DNA of 23,356 bases from positions 1 to 23,356 of the forward strand of contig DATIFC010000049.1 in NCBI GenBank assembly GCA_035455445.1. Direction: 5' to 3'. Positions 1 through 8,005 of the stretch are shown piece after piece. This DNA is from AC-32 sp035455445 (GTDB lineage: Bacteria > Actinomycetota > Thermoleophilia > Gaiellales > Gaiellaceae). A model generated the notes under the pieces. That model had not been told where the DNA came from and made no database searches. It was given only the letters and a program-made list of their open reading frames with translations. The first letter of the stretch is position 1; each line of letters begins with the position of its first letter. Both the position numbers and the translations under genes were made by a program.

Positions 1-409
1 CGGCCCGAAGCATAACGCGCTCCGGCCCGACGAGCTCGTCGCCCGGGTCGAGTGGCGGCCGCTGGAGGGGCCGGGATCGTTCTCGAAGCTCGGCGTGCGC
101 AACGCGATGGTGATCGCGGTCGCGAGTGTCTGCGTGCAGCTCGACGCGGCCGAACACCGCGTGCGGCTCGCGCTCGGGTCGGTGGGGCCGACCGTGCTGC
201 GCGCGCCGCGCGCCGAGGAGCTCGCCGCCTCGCTCGACTGGGAGCGCCCCGCGGGCGCACTGGCCGAGTTCGGGCGGCTGGCCGCCGTGGAGACGCGGGC
301 GATCGACGACCGCCGCGGCTCGGCCGCCTACCGGCGCCACGCGGTCGAGGTGCTCGCCGCCCGCGCCCTGGGCTGGGCGCTGGAGGACTGGAGGGCCGCG
401 CCGTGCTGA
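1..409 (+). CDS. Molybdenum hydroxylase FAD-binding subunit, C-terminal part (5' end outside window)
   Basis: This is the last ~135 residues of the FAD-binding (CoxM/XdhB-like) subunit of a xanthine dehydrogenase-family enzyme. The subunit passes electrons from the 2Fe-2S clusters to an acceptor. The reading frame is open from base 2 and carries the family signature FSKLGVRNAMVIAVAS, where the FAD domain ends and the CODH_FAD_C-type domain begins. The C-terminal domain continues to the TGA at 407-409. The first in-frame GTG at 95 falls inside that conserved motif, so the gene must start before the window. Its stop overlaps the GTG of the iron-sulfur subunit by 7 bases, and the order FAD, Fe-S, Mo is the usual M-S-L order of bacterial three-subunit enzymes. 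The family is clear, but the substrate cannot be read from this fragment. Confidence 0.88.
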   Translation, partial: GPKHNALRPDELVARVEWRPLEGPGSFSKLGVRNAMVIAVASVCVQLDAAEHRVRLALGSVGPTVLRAPRAEELAASLDWERPAGALAEFGRLAAVETRAIDDRRGSAAYRRHAVEVLAARALGWALEDWRAAPC

Positions 410-861
410 TCCAATGCGTCGTCAACGGGCGCGAGCGCTCGGCGGAGGTCGAGCCCTGGACGAGCCTGCTCGGCCTGCTGCGCAACGAGCTCGGCCTGAT
501 CGGCGCGAAGGACGCGTGCGAGCAGGGGGAGTGCGGCGCCTGCTCGGTCTGGCTGGACGGCGAGGTCGTCTGCACCTGCCTCGTCCCCGCCGCCCAGGTC
601 GACGGGTGCCACGTGCGCACCGTCGAATCGCTCGCAGCGAACGGCGCGCTCCACCCGGTGCAGGACGCGTTCCTCGAGGCCGGGGCGGTGCAGTGCGGCT
701 TCTGCACCCCGGGGCTCGTCGTCGTCGCGACCGACCTCCTCGAGCGTGGGGACGAACCGGACGAGGCCGTCGTCCGCGAGGCGCTGGCGGGGAACCTCTG
801 CCGCTGCACGGGCTACGGCAAGGTCGTCGACGCGGTGTGCCTGGCCTCGGAAGAGCGATGA
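403..861 (+). CDS. Molybdenum hydroxylase 2Fe-2S subunit (XdhC/CoxS-like)
   Basis: This 152-residue small subunit carries two [2Fe-2S] clusters that wire the molybdenum site to the FAD subunit. The N-terminal plant-ferredoxin-type cluster has C39, C44, C47 and C59, with the motif CEQGECGAC. The C-terminal helical cluster has C98 and C101 (CGFCTPG) plus C133 and C135 (NLCRCTG). All eight ligands are present and the length is typical. The GTG start at 403 is chosen because GGAGGG at 390-395 lies 7 bases upstream and the protein then begins with the expected beta-strand (VLIQCVVNG). The longer open frame upstream is only a GC-rich shadow. It overlaps the FAD subunit gene by 7 bases and the Mo subunit gene by 4 (ATGA), so the three are co-translated. 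Confidence 0.95.
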   Translation: MLIQCVVNGRERSAEVEPWTSLLGLLRNELGLIGAKDACEQGECGACSVWLDGEVVCTCLVPAAQVDGCHVRTVESLAANGALHPVQDAFLEAGAVQCGFCTPGLVVVATDLLERGDEPDEAVVREALAGNLCRCTGYGKVVDAVCLASEER

Positions 862-3155
862 GCGCCCTCCGCGAGCGCGTGCGCGGCGGCATCGGCGAGT
901 CGGCGCGGCGCGTGGACGGCCTGCCGAAGGTCACCGGCGCCTACGTCTACGGCAGCGACCTGCGCGCCGACGGGATGCTCTTCGCGATCGCGATCCGCAG
1001 CCCGCACGCAGCGGCGCGAATCCGCTGGATCGACACGGAGGCAGCCGCGCACGCGCCGGGCGTCCACAGCGTGCTGACGGCCGCCGACCTCCCCGCGGCG
1101 CGCACCTTCGGGCTCGAGTACTCCGACCAGCCGGTGCTCGCCGACGGCGTCGTCCGGTACGAGGGAGAGCCCGTCGCGCTCGTTGCCGCCGAGACCCGCG
1201 AGCTCGCGCGGGAGGCCGCCGCGCTCGTCGAGGTCGACTACGAGCCGCTGGAGCCGCTCACCGACATGGAGGCCGCCCTGCGCCCCGGCGCGCCACGCGT
1301 GCACGACTTCGGCAACGTGCTCCGCCACGTCCACATCGAGCACGGCGATCCGGAGGCTGCGAAGGCGGACGTCTGGATCGAGAGCTACTACGAGACCGCC
1401 ATGCAGGACCAGGCCGCGCTCGGCCCGGAGGGGGGCCTGGCCGTCCCGGCCGCGGACGGGGGCGTCGACCTCGTCGTCAGCACGCAGTGGCTCGACGTCG
1501 ACCGGCAGCAGCTCGCGCCCTGCCTCGGCCTGCCCGAGGAGAAGGTCCGGATCGCGCTCGCCGGCGTCGGCGGGGCGTTCGGCTCGCGCGAGGACGTCCA
1601 CGTCCAGATCCACGCCTCGCTGCTCGCGCTGCGCACGGGCCGCCCCGTGAAGATGGCGTACGGGCGCGAGGAGTCCTTCCACGGGCACCCGCACCGCCAC
1701 CCCTCGCGCACGTGGATCCGGTACGGCGCCACGGCCGACGGAAGGCTCGTGGCCGCCGACGTGCGGCTGCTGCTCGACGGCGGCGCCTACGCCTCCTCGT
1801 CGCCGGCGGTGCTCGCCAACGCCTCGACCTTCGCGGCCGGGCCCTACGAGATCCCGAACGTGCGCATCGAGGGCACCGTCGTCTACACCAACAACCCGCC
1901 CTGCGGAGCGATGCGCGGGTTCGGCGCGCCGCAGGTGTGCTTCGCCTACGAGTCCGCGCTCGACGAGCTCGCCGCCAGGCTCGGGCTCGACCCCGTCGAG
2001 CTCCGGCTGCGCAACGCGGTCGCGCACGGCTCAATCCTCCCCACCGGCCAGGTGCTGGAGGGAAGCGCACCGCTCCGGGAGGTGATCGAGCGCTGCGCGG
2101 CGATCCCGCTGCCGGAGCCCGAGACCGGCCCCGACGCGTATCCGGGCGGCACCGGCAACGTCAACCACGGCGAGGCGCTCAGGCGCGGCGTCGGCTTCGC
2201 GGTCGGCTTCAAGAACGTCGCCTACAGCGAGGGGTTCGACGACGCGGCGCAGGCGACGGTGACGCTGCTCGAGGGCCCCGAGGGGCCGCGCGCCGAGGTG
2301 CAGACGGCCGCGGTCGACTACGGCCAGGGGCTCTACACCGTCCTGACGCAGATCGTCCGGACCGAGCTCGACGTCGAGGACGTAAGAGTCCTGCCGGCCA
2401 CCACCGCGGCCGGGTTCGCGGGCTCGACCTCCGCCTCGCGCCAGACGACGATGGCAGGAGGCGCCGTTCTGGCCGCCTGCCGCGCGGTGAGCGCCGAGCT
2501 CTGGGAGCGGGAAGGCGACCTCTCGGAGCCGATCTCCTGCACGCGCGAGTACCACCACCGCCCCACCGAGACCTTCGACGAGCAGGGGCAGGGAGACATC
2601 CACGCCTCCTTCGCCTTCGTCGCCGAGCGCGCGGTCGTGGACGTCGACACGGAGCTCGGCCTCGCCCGGGTCGTCCAGCTCGCGGCGGTGCAGGACGCCG
2701 GCCGGGTGATCAACCCGCAAGGCGCCGAGGGACAGATCGAGGGCGGCGCCGCGATGGGCCTCGGCCTCGCGCTGATGGAGGAGGTGCAGCTCGAGGACGG
2801 CGTGATCCGCAACCCGTCGTTCACGGACTACCTCGTGCCGACGATCCTGGACGTGCCTCCGGTGGTCTCGGAGCTCGTCGAGGAGCCCGAGCCCGGAGCG
2901 CCCTACGGCGTCAAGGGCATCGGGGAGCTCGCGACGGTGGCGGCGGCACCGGCGATCGTCTCCGCGCTTCGCGACGCCACCGGCAGGACGCTCAACCGCG
3001 TGCCGGTCGCCCCCGACGACCTCGTCGCGCTGCGGCCGCCCGCGACCACGGAGGGCCCGGCTCCGATCCCCGAAGTCCCGGGCCAGCAGGCCGTACCGGA
3101 GTACCTGGGCCTCGGCCTGGGCCAGCAGGAACTGATGAAGGAGAGGACGACATGA
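858..3155 (+). CDS. Molybdopterin-binding catalytic subunit of a xanthine dehydrogenase-family hydroxylase
   Basis: This 765-residue large subunit binds the Mo-pterin cofactor and hydroxylates the substrate. It follows the family layout: an N-terminal hammerhead domain (about 18-130), then the two-part Mo-pterin domain. Visible motifs are GVGGAFGSRED at 236-246, the Mo-site loop AMRGFGAPQ at 351-359, and GVKGIGE at 684-690, whose glutamate (E690) is the predicted catalytic base. The AMRGFGAPQ loop is of xanthine dehydrogenase/aldehyde oxidase type and lacks the AYRCSFR loop of form I CO dehydrogenase, so this is not a CO oxidiser. The ATG at 858 overlaps the preceding stop, with GGAAGAG just upstream. 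The next gene is a YgeW-type carbamoyltransferase overlapping by 4 bases, a partnership that favours a purine-like substrate, although this is inference. Nicotinate-type or aldehyde substrates remain possible. Confidence 0.93.
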   Translation: MSALRERVRGGIGESARRVDGLPKVTGAYVYGSDLRADGMLFAIAIRSPHAAARIRWIDTEAAAHAPGVHSVLTAADLPAARTFGLEYSDQPVLADGVVRYEGEPVALVAAETRELAREAAALVEVDYEPLEPLTDMEAALRPGAPRVHDFGNVLRHVHIEHGDPEAAKADVWIESYYETAMQDQAALGPEGGLAVPAADGGVDLVVSTQWLDVDRQQLAPCLGLPEEKVRIALAGVGGAFGSREDVHVQIHASLLALRTGRPVKMAYGREESFHGHPHRHPSRTWIRYGATADGRLVAADVRLLLDGGAYASSSPAVLANASTFAAGPYEIPNVRIEGTVVYTNNPPCGAMRGFGAPQVCFAYESALDELAARLGLDPVELRLRNAVAHGSILPTGQVLEGSAPLREVIERCAAIPLPEPETGPDAYPGGTGNVNHGEALRRGVGFAVGFKNVAYSEGFDDAAQATVTLLEGPEGPRAEVQTAAVDYGQGLYTVLTQIVRTELDVEDVRVLPATTAAGFAGSTSASRQTTMAGGAVLAACRAVSAELWEREGDLSEPISCTREYHHRPTETFDEQGQGDIHASFAFVAERAVVDVDTELGLARVVQLAAVQDAGRVINPQGAEGQIEGGAAMGLGLALMEEVQLEDGVIRNPSFTDYLVPTILDVPPVVSELVEEPEPGAPYGVKGIGELATVAAAPAIVSALRDATGRTLNRVPVAPDDLVALRPPATTEGPAPIPEVPGQQAVPEYLGLGLGQQELMKERTT

Positions 3156-4168
3156 AGCTCGCAGTCGACAGGAGCACGCTCACCGGCCGGGATTACATCG
3201 AGACGCTCGACTGGTCGGTCGAGGAGATCGAGGAGGCGCTCGCCGTCGCCGGCGAGCTGAAGGACGCCTACCGGGGCGGCCGGCCGCACCGGCTGCTGCC
3301 CGACAGGACGCTGTTCATGCTCTTCCTCGACCGCTCGACCCGGACGCGGAACGCCTTCGAGGCCGGGATGACCCAGCTCGGCGGCCACGCGCACTACCTC
3401 GACGCCGACAAGACCCAGGTCGCCCACGGCGAGAGCCCGAAGGACATGGGAATCATCCTCTCGCGCTACGGCGAGGGCCTCGCGATCCGCCACGATCTCG
3501 CGCCCTACGAGGGCAACGCCTGGATGCGCGAGATCGCGGAGTGGGCCGACATCCCGCTGATCAACCTGCAGTGCGACGTCGACCACCCGACGCAGACGCT
3601 CGCCGACCTGATGACGATGCGCGAGCAGCGCGGCGAGGACCTGCGCGGCCTGCGCGTCGCGGTCACGTGGGCGTACGCGCCCTCGTACGCGAAGCCGCTC
3701 TCGGTGCCGCAGGGCCTCGCGACCCTGCTGCCGCGCTTCGGCATCGACGTGGTGCTCGCGCACCCGCCGGGCTTCGACCTGATGCCCGAGGTGATGGAGC
3801 GCGCGCAGGCCGCGGCGAGCGCCGGCGGCGGCTCGATCACGTACGCGGAGGAGATGGAGGAGGCCTTCGACGGCGCCGACGTCGTCTACCCGAAGTCCTG
3901 GGGCAGGATCGACGCCTTCGCCGACGAGCAGGCCGCGCTCGCCCAGTCCGGCGAGCACCGCGACTGGATCTGCGACGAGAGGCGCCTGGCGCTGGCGAAG
4001 CCGGACGCGCTCTACATGCACTGCCTGCCCGCCGACCGCGGCAACGAGGTCACCGACGAGGTGATCGACGGGCCGCAGTCGGTCGTCTACGACGAGGCCG
4101 AGAACCGGCTCCACACGGGCAAGGCGCTGCTCGCCCTGACGATGGGAGGCTACGAGGCCACTCGGTAG
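3152..4168 (+). CDS. ygeW: YgeW-type carbamoyltransferase (ornithine/aspartate carbamoyltransferase superfamily)
   Basis: This 338-residue protein is a cytoplasmic carbamoyltransferase. The carbamoyl-phosphate loop STRTR lies at 62-66, HPTQTLAD at 145-152, and HCLPADRG at 290-297. The stretches DADKTQVAHGESPKD (84-98) and NLQCDVDHPTQ (138-148) resemble E. coli YgeW more than ornithine carbamoyltransferase. HCLPAD with Asp where OTCase has His (HCLPAHRG) points the same way. In E. coli, ygeW lies in a locus with xdhABC and a diaminopropionate ammonia-lyase gene that has been linked to anaerobic purine breakdown; its exact reaction should be treated as unsettled. Here the ATG at 3152 overlaps the Mo-subunit stop by 4 bases, with GGAGAGG at 3140-3146 upstream, so the gene is the last of the hydroxylase operon. 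An arginine-biosynthetic role is unlikely given this context, but the symbol is by similarity only. Confidence 0.82.
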   Translation: MKLAVDRSTLTGRDYIETLDWSVEEIEEALAVAGELKDAYRGGRPHRLLPDRTLFMLFLDRSTRTRNAFEAGMTQLGGHAHYLDADKTQVAHGESPKDMGIILSRYGEGLAIRHDLAPYEGNAWMREIAEWADIPLINLQCDVDHPTQTLADLMTMREQRGEDLRGLRVAVTWAYAPSYAKPLSVPQGLATLLPRFGIDVVLAHPPGFDLMPEVMERAQAAASAGGGSITYAEEMEEAFDGADVVYPKSWGRIDAFADEQAALAQSGEHRDWICDERRLALAKPDALYMHCLPADRGNEVTDEVIDGPQSVVYDEAENRLHTGKALLALTMGGYEATR

Positions 4169-4182
4169 TTAGCCCCGATAGA

Positions 4183-4222
4183 GGTTCCGAGACTCCTCGG
4201 ATTCGCCCTGCCTCCCGGAACC
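4183..4222 (+). other. Inverted repeat between carbamoyltransferase and nucleotidase genes
   Basis: GGTTCCG at 4183-4189 is perfectly complementary to CGGAACC at 4216-4222, with a 26-base loop that contains a further short hairpin (CCGAG/CTCGG-like). It has no T-run. It could attenuate read-through from the hydroxylase operon or structure the leader of the next gene. The evidence is weak. Confidence 0.3.
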
Positions 4223-4260
4223 GTAGACCTGACGTGTCCAACCAAGGGGAGGGATCACAC

Positions 4261-7200
4261 ATGAAACGTGCCAAGGCGGCGCCGGCACTGCTTGCCGTCG
4301 CCGCCGCAGTCGCGCTAGCGCTCTTCGGCGCGGGCGCCGCCGGGTCGAGCCCGGCGAAGGGGCCCGGCGCGAAGCCGAGCGCCCAGCAAGTCGTGTTCTT
4401 CAACGCCGACGGCATGCGGCCGGACCTGATGGAGCGGTACGCGGCCGCAGGCGCCATGCCCACCTACAAGAACCTGATGGACACCGGCGTCCGCGGGGCG
4501 AACGGCATGCAGCAGGGCTTCCCGCCGAACACCGGCGTCGGCTGGTACACGCTCGCCACGGGGACGTGGCCGAGTGAGCACGGCTCGACGAACAACACGT
4601 TCTTCCGGACAGGCAGCAGTAACTTCAACGACAGGACGGCCGCCTTCACGAACGGCATCCTGCAGGCCGACTCGTTGCCGCAGGCCGCCGAGCGGGCGGG
4701 GAAGACCGTCGTCTCGGTGGAGTGGTCGGGCGGGCGCAACCTCGTTCCGACGCTCGAGGGGCCTGTGGTCGACTACCGCACGTTCTTCTCGAACCGCGGC
4801 ATCCTGCTCAACTACGACCTGGCAGGGCAGCCGGCGGGCGCGAACGCGTTCGGCGTCTCCTACCAGCGGGTCGACCTCGACCCCGCCGCGGGCTGGACGA
4901 ACGTTCCGACCTCATACAGCCCGGCGGAGCAGGAGCAGCTGAAGGTCACGAACACGGCCTTCCCGGCGACTGACAACGTCGACCGCTTCTACGACCTCTA
5001 CGTCTACGACTCGACGAACGACTCGGCGACGAACTACGACCACGTGCTCGTCGTCCCGTCGACCGCGGCCAAGGACGGGAGCCAGGAGGTCGGCGACCTG
5101 AAGCAGGGCGACTGGCAGGACGTGAAGGTGACGCTGACGGGCGCGAGGGCGGGCCAGACGGCCGGCTTCTACGTGAAGGCGATCGACATCGCCCCCGACC
5201 TGTCGAAGTTCCGCGTCTACTTCACCTCGATCGCCCGGTCGAACGCGAGCTATCCGGCGTATCCGGGTGGCTCGGCCGCGTTCGAGAACTACCTCAACGC
5301 AACCTTCCCGAGCGCCACCGGCGCCGACTTCGCGCCGCAGGAGGCCGGGATCGTCGACGACGCGACCTACGTCCAGCAGGGCCTGATGTGGAAGGACGCC
5401 CAGTGGGCGTACCTGCGGTACATCCTCGGCCCGACCGCCCAGGGCAACCTCGGCGTGAAGCCCGACCTGCTGATGGCCGGCGTCCCCACCGTGGACGAGT
5501 TCCAGCACCAGTTCCTGGCGCTCGCGGGCTCGCCGTCGGTCAACGGGATCGTCAACCCGTACTACTCGGCCGCCAAGGCGCCGACCTACGACGGGTACAT
5601 CCGCCAGGCCTACGAGGAGGCCGACGCGACGCTGACGCTCGCCCACAGCCTGGTGGGCGGCTCGCCGACGACGTTCGCGACCTCCGACCACGGCTTCGGC
5701 GCGCAGTGGCTCGCCGTCGAGGCGGGCAAGGTGCTCGCCGACGCAGGGATCCAGACCCCCGAGCAGCCGAGCAACTGCCGCGCGGCGACGGGTGCGGGCG
5801 CCGTGAACCTGGCGAAGGCCTGCTGGGCAGGCGGCACCGCCCAGATCTACGTCAACACGACGTTGCCGTCCGGCGTCACCTACGAGGGCGTCCGCGACCA
5901 GGTGATCGCGGCGTTCCAGAACCTCACCGACCCGGCCCATCCGGGCGCGCAGGTCGTGCTCAAAATCATGAAGAAGGAGGACCTCCGGAACGTCCAGGGC
6001 GTCGACGCGCTGCATCCGAACCGCAGCGGTGACGTGGTCGTCGTGCTCAAGCCGCCGTACCAGTTCGACGCGGCGACGCCGGGCCAGACGATCGCGTTCT
6101 CGCAGTTCTTCGGCCAGCACGGCTACCTGCCGGACACGGTCGACCTGGCGAACAACGTCAACATGCACGCCACGTTCGTCGCGTCCGGACCGGGCATCCG
6201 GCACCAGGGGCCTGTCGGAGGCATCCGCGCGATCGATGTCGCGCCGACGATCTCCTTCCTGATGGGGATCCCGGGGCCGCAGAACGCGCGCGGCTCGATC
6301 CTCTACAGCCTGTTCCCCGAGCCCGGCCGCTGGAAGGAAGCGGACATCCTCTACATCAGCGACTTCCACGGGCAGCTCACGCCGCTCTCGCAGACGGCCG
6401 ACACGATCGGCCCGTCGTTCGGCATCGGCGGCGCGGCGTTCCTCAAGCCGTGGTTCGACTGGTACCGGGCTCAGGCTCCGAACGGCGTGATCACGCTCTC
6501 GGGCGGTGATGCGGTCGGGGCGACGCCCCCGATCTCGAACTTCTTCGGGGACACGCCGACGATGCACGTGCTGAACATGCTCGGCATGAGCGCGGACACG
6601 CTCGGCAACCACAACTTCGACCGGGGCTCGGCATACCTGCGCAACGTCCTGATCCCGATCGCGCAGTTCCCGTACCTGAGCGCGAACACGGTGTTCGCCT
6701 CGGGCGGCGGGTACCCGGCGGAGTGGAAGCCGTCGCAGGTCTTCAACTTCGAGGGCTTCAAGCTGGGCGTCGTGGGCTTCACGCTGCCCGAGCTGGCGAC
6801 GCTGATCTTCCCCGGGAACCTCGACCCGTTCGTGGTCACGGATCCCGCAACGGCGATCAACGCCGAGGCTGCCAAGCTGACCTCCAAGGGCGGCCTGAAC
6901 GCGATCGTCGCGGTCGGCCACCTCGGCGTCGACGGCTTCAACGTCGACGGCGTCGGGAGCGTCATCCCGCCGAGCGAGCTGCTGACCCTCGTCGCCGACA
7001 ACCTCCACGGCGTCGACGCGCTGCTCGGCGGCCACACGCACTCGCAGTTCATCGGGACGCGGAACGGGATCCTCGTCGGCGAGGCTCCGAACAGCGGCCA
7101 GCGCTTCGACCGGATCCGGCTGACGATCGACACGGCGACCAAGGCCGTCGTCTACAAGACGGCCGACTTCCACAAGCCGTGGAACATCGGCATCACGCCG

Positions 7201-7950
7201 GACCCGCAGATCCAGGCCTACATCGACGAGCTAAACACGCAGCTCGCGCCGATCTTCAGCACCGTCATCGGCAACTCGACGGTGAAGATCCCGCGGGCCG
7301 ACTCGTGCGGGCGCGCCGACGGCCGGCTGTGCGAGTCGCTGATCGGCGACCTGACGACGGACGCGCTGCGCACCACCTACAGCGCGGACTTCGCCATCAC
7401 GAACTCGGGCGGCCTGCGTGCCGACATGACGTGTCCGTTCCCGGACGTCGCCGGCGACTTCTGCCCGGCGTTCACGCCTCCGCCGTACCCGATCACACGG
7501 GGCTCGGTGCTCGGCGTGCTGCCGTTCGGGAACCTCAGCTTCACCGTCAACGTGAAGGGCGACGTCGTGAAGGCGATGCTCGAGAACGGGGTGTCGCAGA
7601 TGCCGGCGGCGAACGGCCGGTTCCCGCAGGTCTCCGGCCTCTGCTTCACCTACGACATCACGGCCCCGGTGGGTAGCCGGGTGACCGGGGCGGTGCGGCA
7701 GGCCGGAGACGGCAGCTGCACCGGAGCCGCGGTCGACCTGACCTCGGCCTCGACCTACAAGGTGGTCGAGAACGACTTCATGGCGACCGGAGGCGACGGC
7801 TACCCCGTCGTCTACTCGCAGGGGACGACCCAGAACATCATGGATCAGGACGTGGCCGACTACATCACGGCGCACACGCCGGTCAGCCCGTCGCTCCAGG
7901 GTCGCATTGCCTGCACCGGCGCCACGACCTGCCCGGTGCCGGTTCCGTAG
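4261..7950 (+). CDS. Secreted two-domain phosphohydrolase: alkaline phosphatase/phosphodiesterase-family domain fused to 5'-nucleotidase
   Basis: This 1229-residue exported protein starts with a signal peptide (1-~28, basic start, Ala/Leu/Val core, AGAAGSS). Domain 1 (about 40-690) is of the type I phosphodiesterase/nucleotide pyrophosphatase-alkaline phosphatase superfamily. It shows metal ligand D50 in NADGMR, likely nucleophile T91 in PPNTG, D412 and H416 in VDEFQH, D476 and H477 in SDHGFG, and H620 or H636 as the last ligand. A large insertion lies between roughly 150 and 380. Domain 2 (about 695-1229) is a complete UshA-like 5'-nucleotidase: SDFHG at 700-704, GNHNFD at 782-787 (usual GNHEFD), GGHTH at 923-927, then the C-terminal substrate domain with NSGGLR at 1048-1053 and FMATGGDG at 1173-1180. 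A strong ribosome site, AAGGGGAGG at 4244-4252, sets the start. It probably turns nucleotides or phosphodiesters into nucleosides outside the cell, feeding the purine-type genes upstream. No wall anchor is seen. Confidence 0.92.
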   Translation: MKRAKAAPALLAVAAAVALALFGAGAAGSSPAKGPGAKPSAQQVVFFNADGMRPDLMERYAAAGAMPTYKNLMDTGVRGANGMQQGFPPNTGVGWYTLATGTWPSEHGSTNNTFFRTGSSNFNDRTAAFTNGILQADSLPQAAERAGKTVVSVEWSGGRNLVPTLEGPVVDYRTFFSNRGILLNYDLAGQPAGANAFGVSYQRVDLDPAAGWTNVPTSYSPAEQEQLKVTNTAFPATDNVDRFYDLYVYDSTNDSATNYDHVLVVPSTAAKDGSQEVGDLKQGDWQDVKVTLTGARAGQTAGFYVKAIDIAPDLSKFRVYFTSIARSNASYPAYPGGSAAFENYLNATFPSATGADFAPQEAGIVDDATYVQQGLMWKDAQWAYLRYILGPTAQGNLGVKPDLLMAGVPTVDEFQHQFLALAGSPSVNGIVNPYYSAAKAPTYDGYIRQAYEEADATLTLAHSLVGGSPTTFATSDHGFGAQWLAVEAGKVLADAGIQTPEQPSNCRAATGAGAVNLAKACWAGGTAQIYVNTTLPSGVTYEGVRDQVIAAFQNLTDPAHPGAQVVLKIMKKEDLRNVQGVDALHPNRSGDVVVVLKPPYQFDAATPGQTIAFSQFFGQHGYLPDTVDLANNVNMHATFVASGPGIRHQGPVGGIRAIDVAPTISFLMGIPGPQNARGSILYSLFPEPGRWKEADILYISDFHGQLTPLSQTADTIGPSFGIGGAAFLKPWFDWYRAQAPNGVITLSGGDAVGATPPISNFFGDTPTMHVLNMLGMSADTLGNHNFDRGSAYLRNVLIPIAQFPYLSANTVFASGGGYPAEWKPSQVFNFEGFKLGVVGFTLPELATLIFPGNLDPFVVTDPATAINAEAAKLTSKGGLNAIVAVGHLGVDGFNVDGVGSVIPPSELLTLVADNLHGVDALLGGHTHSQFIGTRNGILVGEAPNSGQRFDRIRLTIDTATKAVVYKTADFHKPWNIGITPDPQIQAYIDELNTQLAPIFSTVIGNSTVKIPRADSCGRADGRLCESLIGDLTTDALRTTYSADFAITNSGGLRADMTCPFPDVAGDFCPAFTPPPYPITRGSVLGVLPFGNLSFTVNVKGDVVKAMLENGVSQMPAANGRFPQVSGLCFTYDITAPVGSRVTGAVRQAGDGSCTGAAVDLTSASTYKVVENDFMATGGDGYPVVYSQGTTQNIMDQDVADYITAHTPVSPSLQGRIACTGATTCPVPVP

Positions 7951-7964
7951 CAACCCCGACCCAC

Positions 7965-7999
7965 GCTCGGCTCCCGGTCTTCACGGCCGGGGGCCGAGC
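7965..7999. terminator. Bidirectional terminator hairpin between convergent nucleotidase and maf genes
   Basis: A 13-base-pair stem (7965-7977 with 7987-7999, one G-T wobble) closes a 9-base loop. It lies 15 bases after the nucleotidase stop and 6 bases beyond the maf stop on the other strand, where a shared terminator is expected. There is no marked T-run. Confidence 0.7.
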
Positions 8000-8005
8000 C
8001 CTGGC

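Noticed and set aside
52..402. An N-terminal extension of the 2Fe-2S subunit
   Set aside because: It is out-of-frame translation of the FAD subunit gene. The ribosome site at 390-395 and the ferredoxin fold both place the start at GTG 403.
126..3155. A 1009-residue frame covering all of the Fe-S subunit region and the Mo subunit
   Set aside because: Only the part from ATG 858 matches the Mo subunit. The earlier part is arginine/proline-rich out-of-frame translation of the FAD and Fe-S genes.
858..3155. Form I CO dehydrogenase large subunit (CoxL)
   Set aside because: The Mo-site loop is AMRGFGAPQ; the AYRCSFR loop of form I CoxL is absent.
3152..4168. Ornithine carbamoyltransferase (argF)
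   Set aside because: HCLPAD, the YgeW-like segments and the overlap with hydroxylase genes fit YgeW better, and no arginine gene is nearby.
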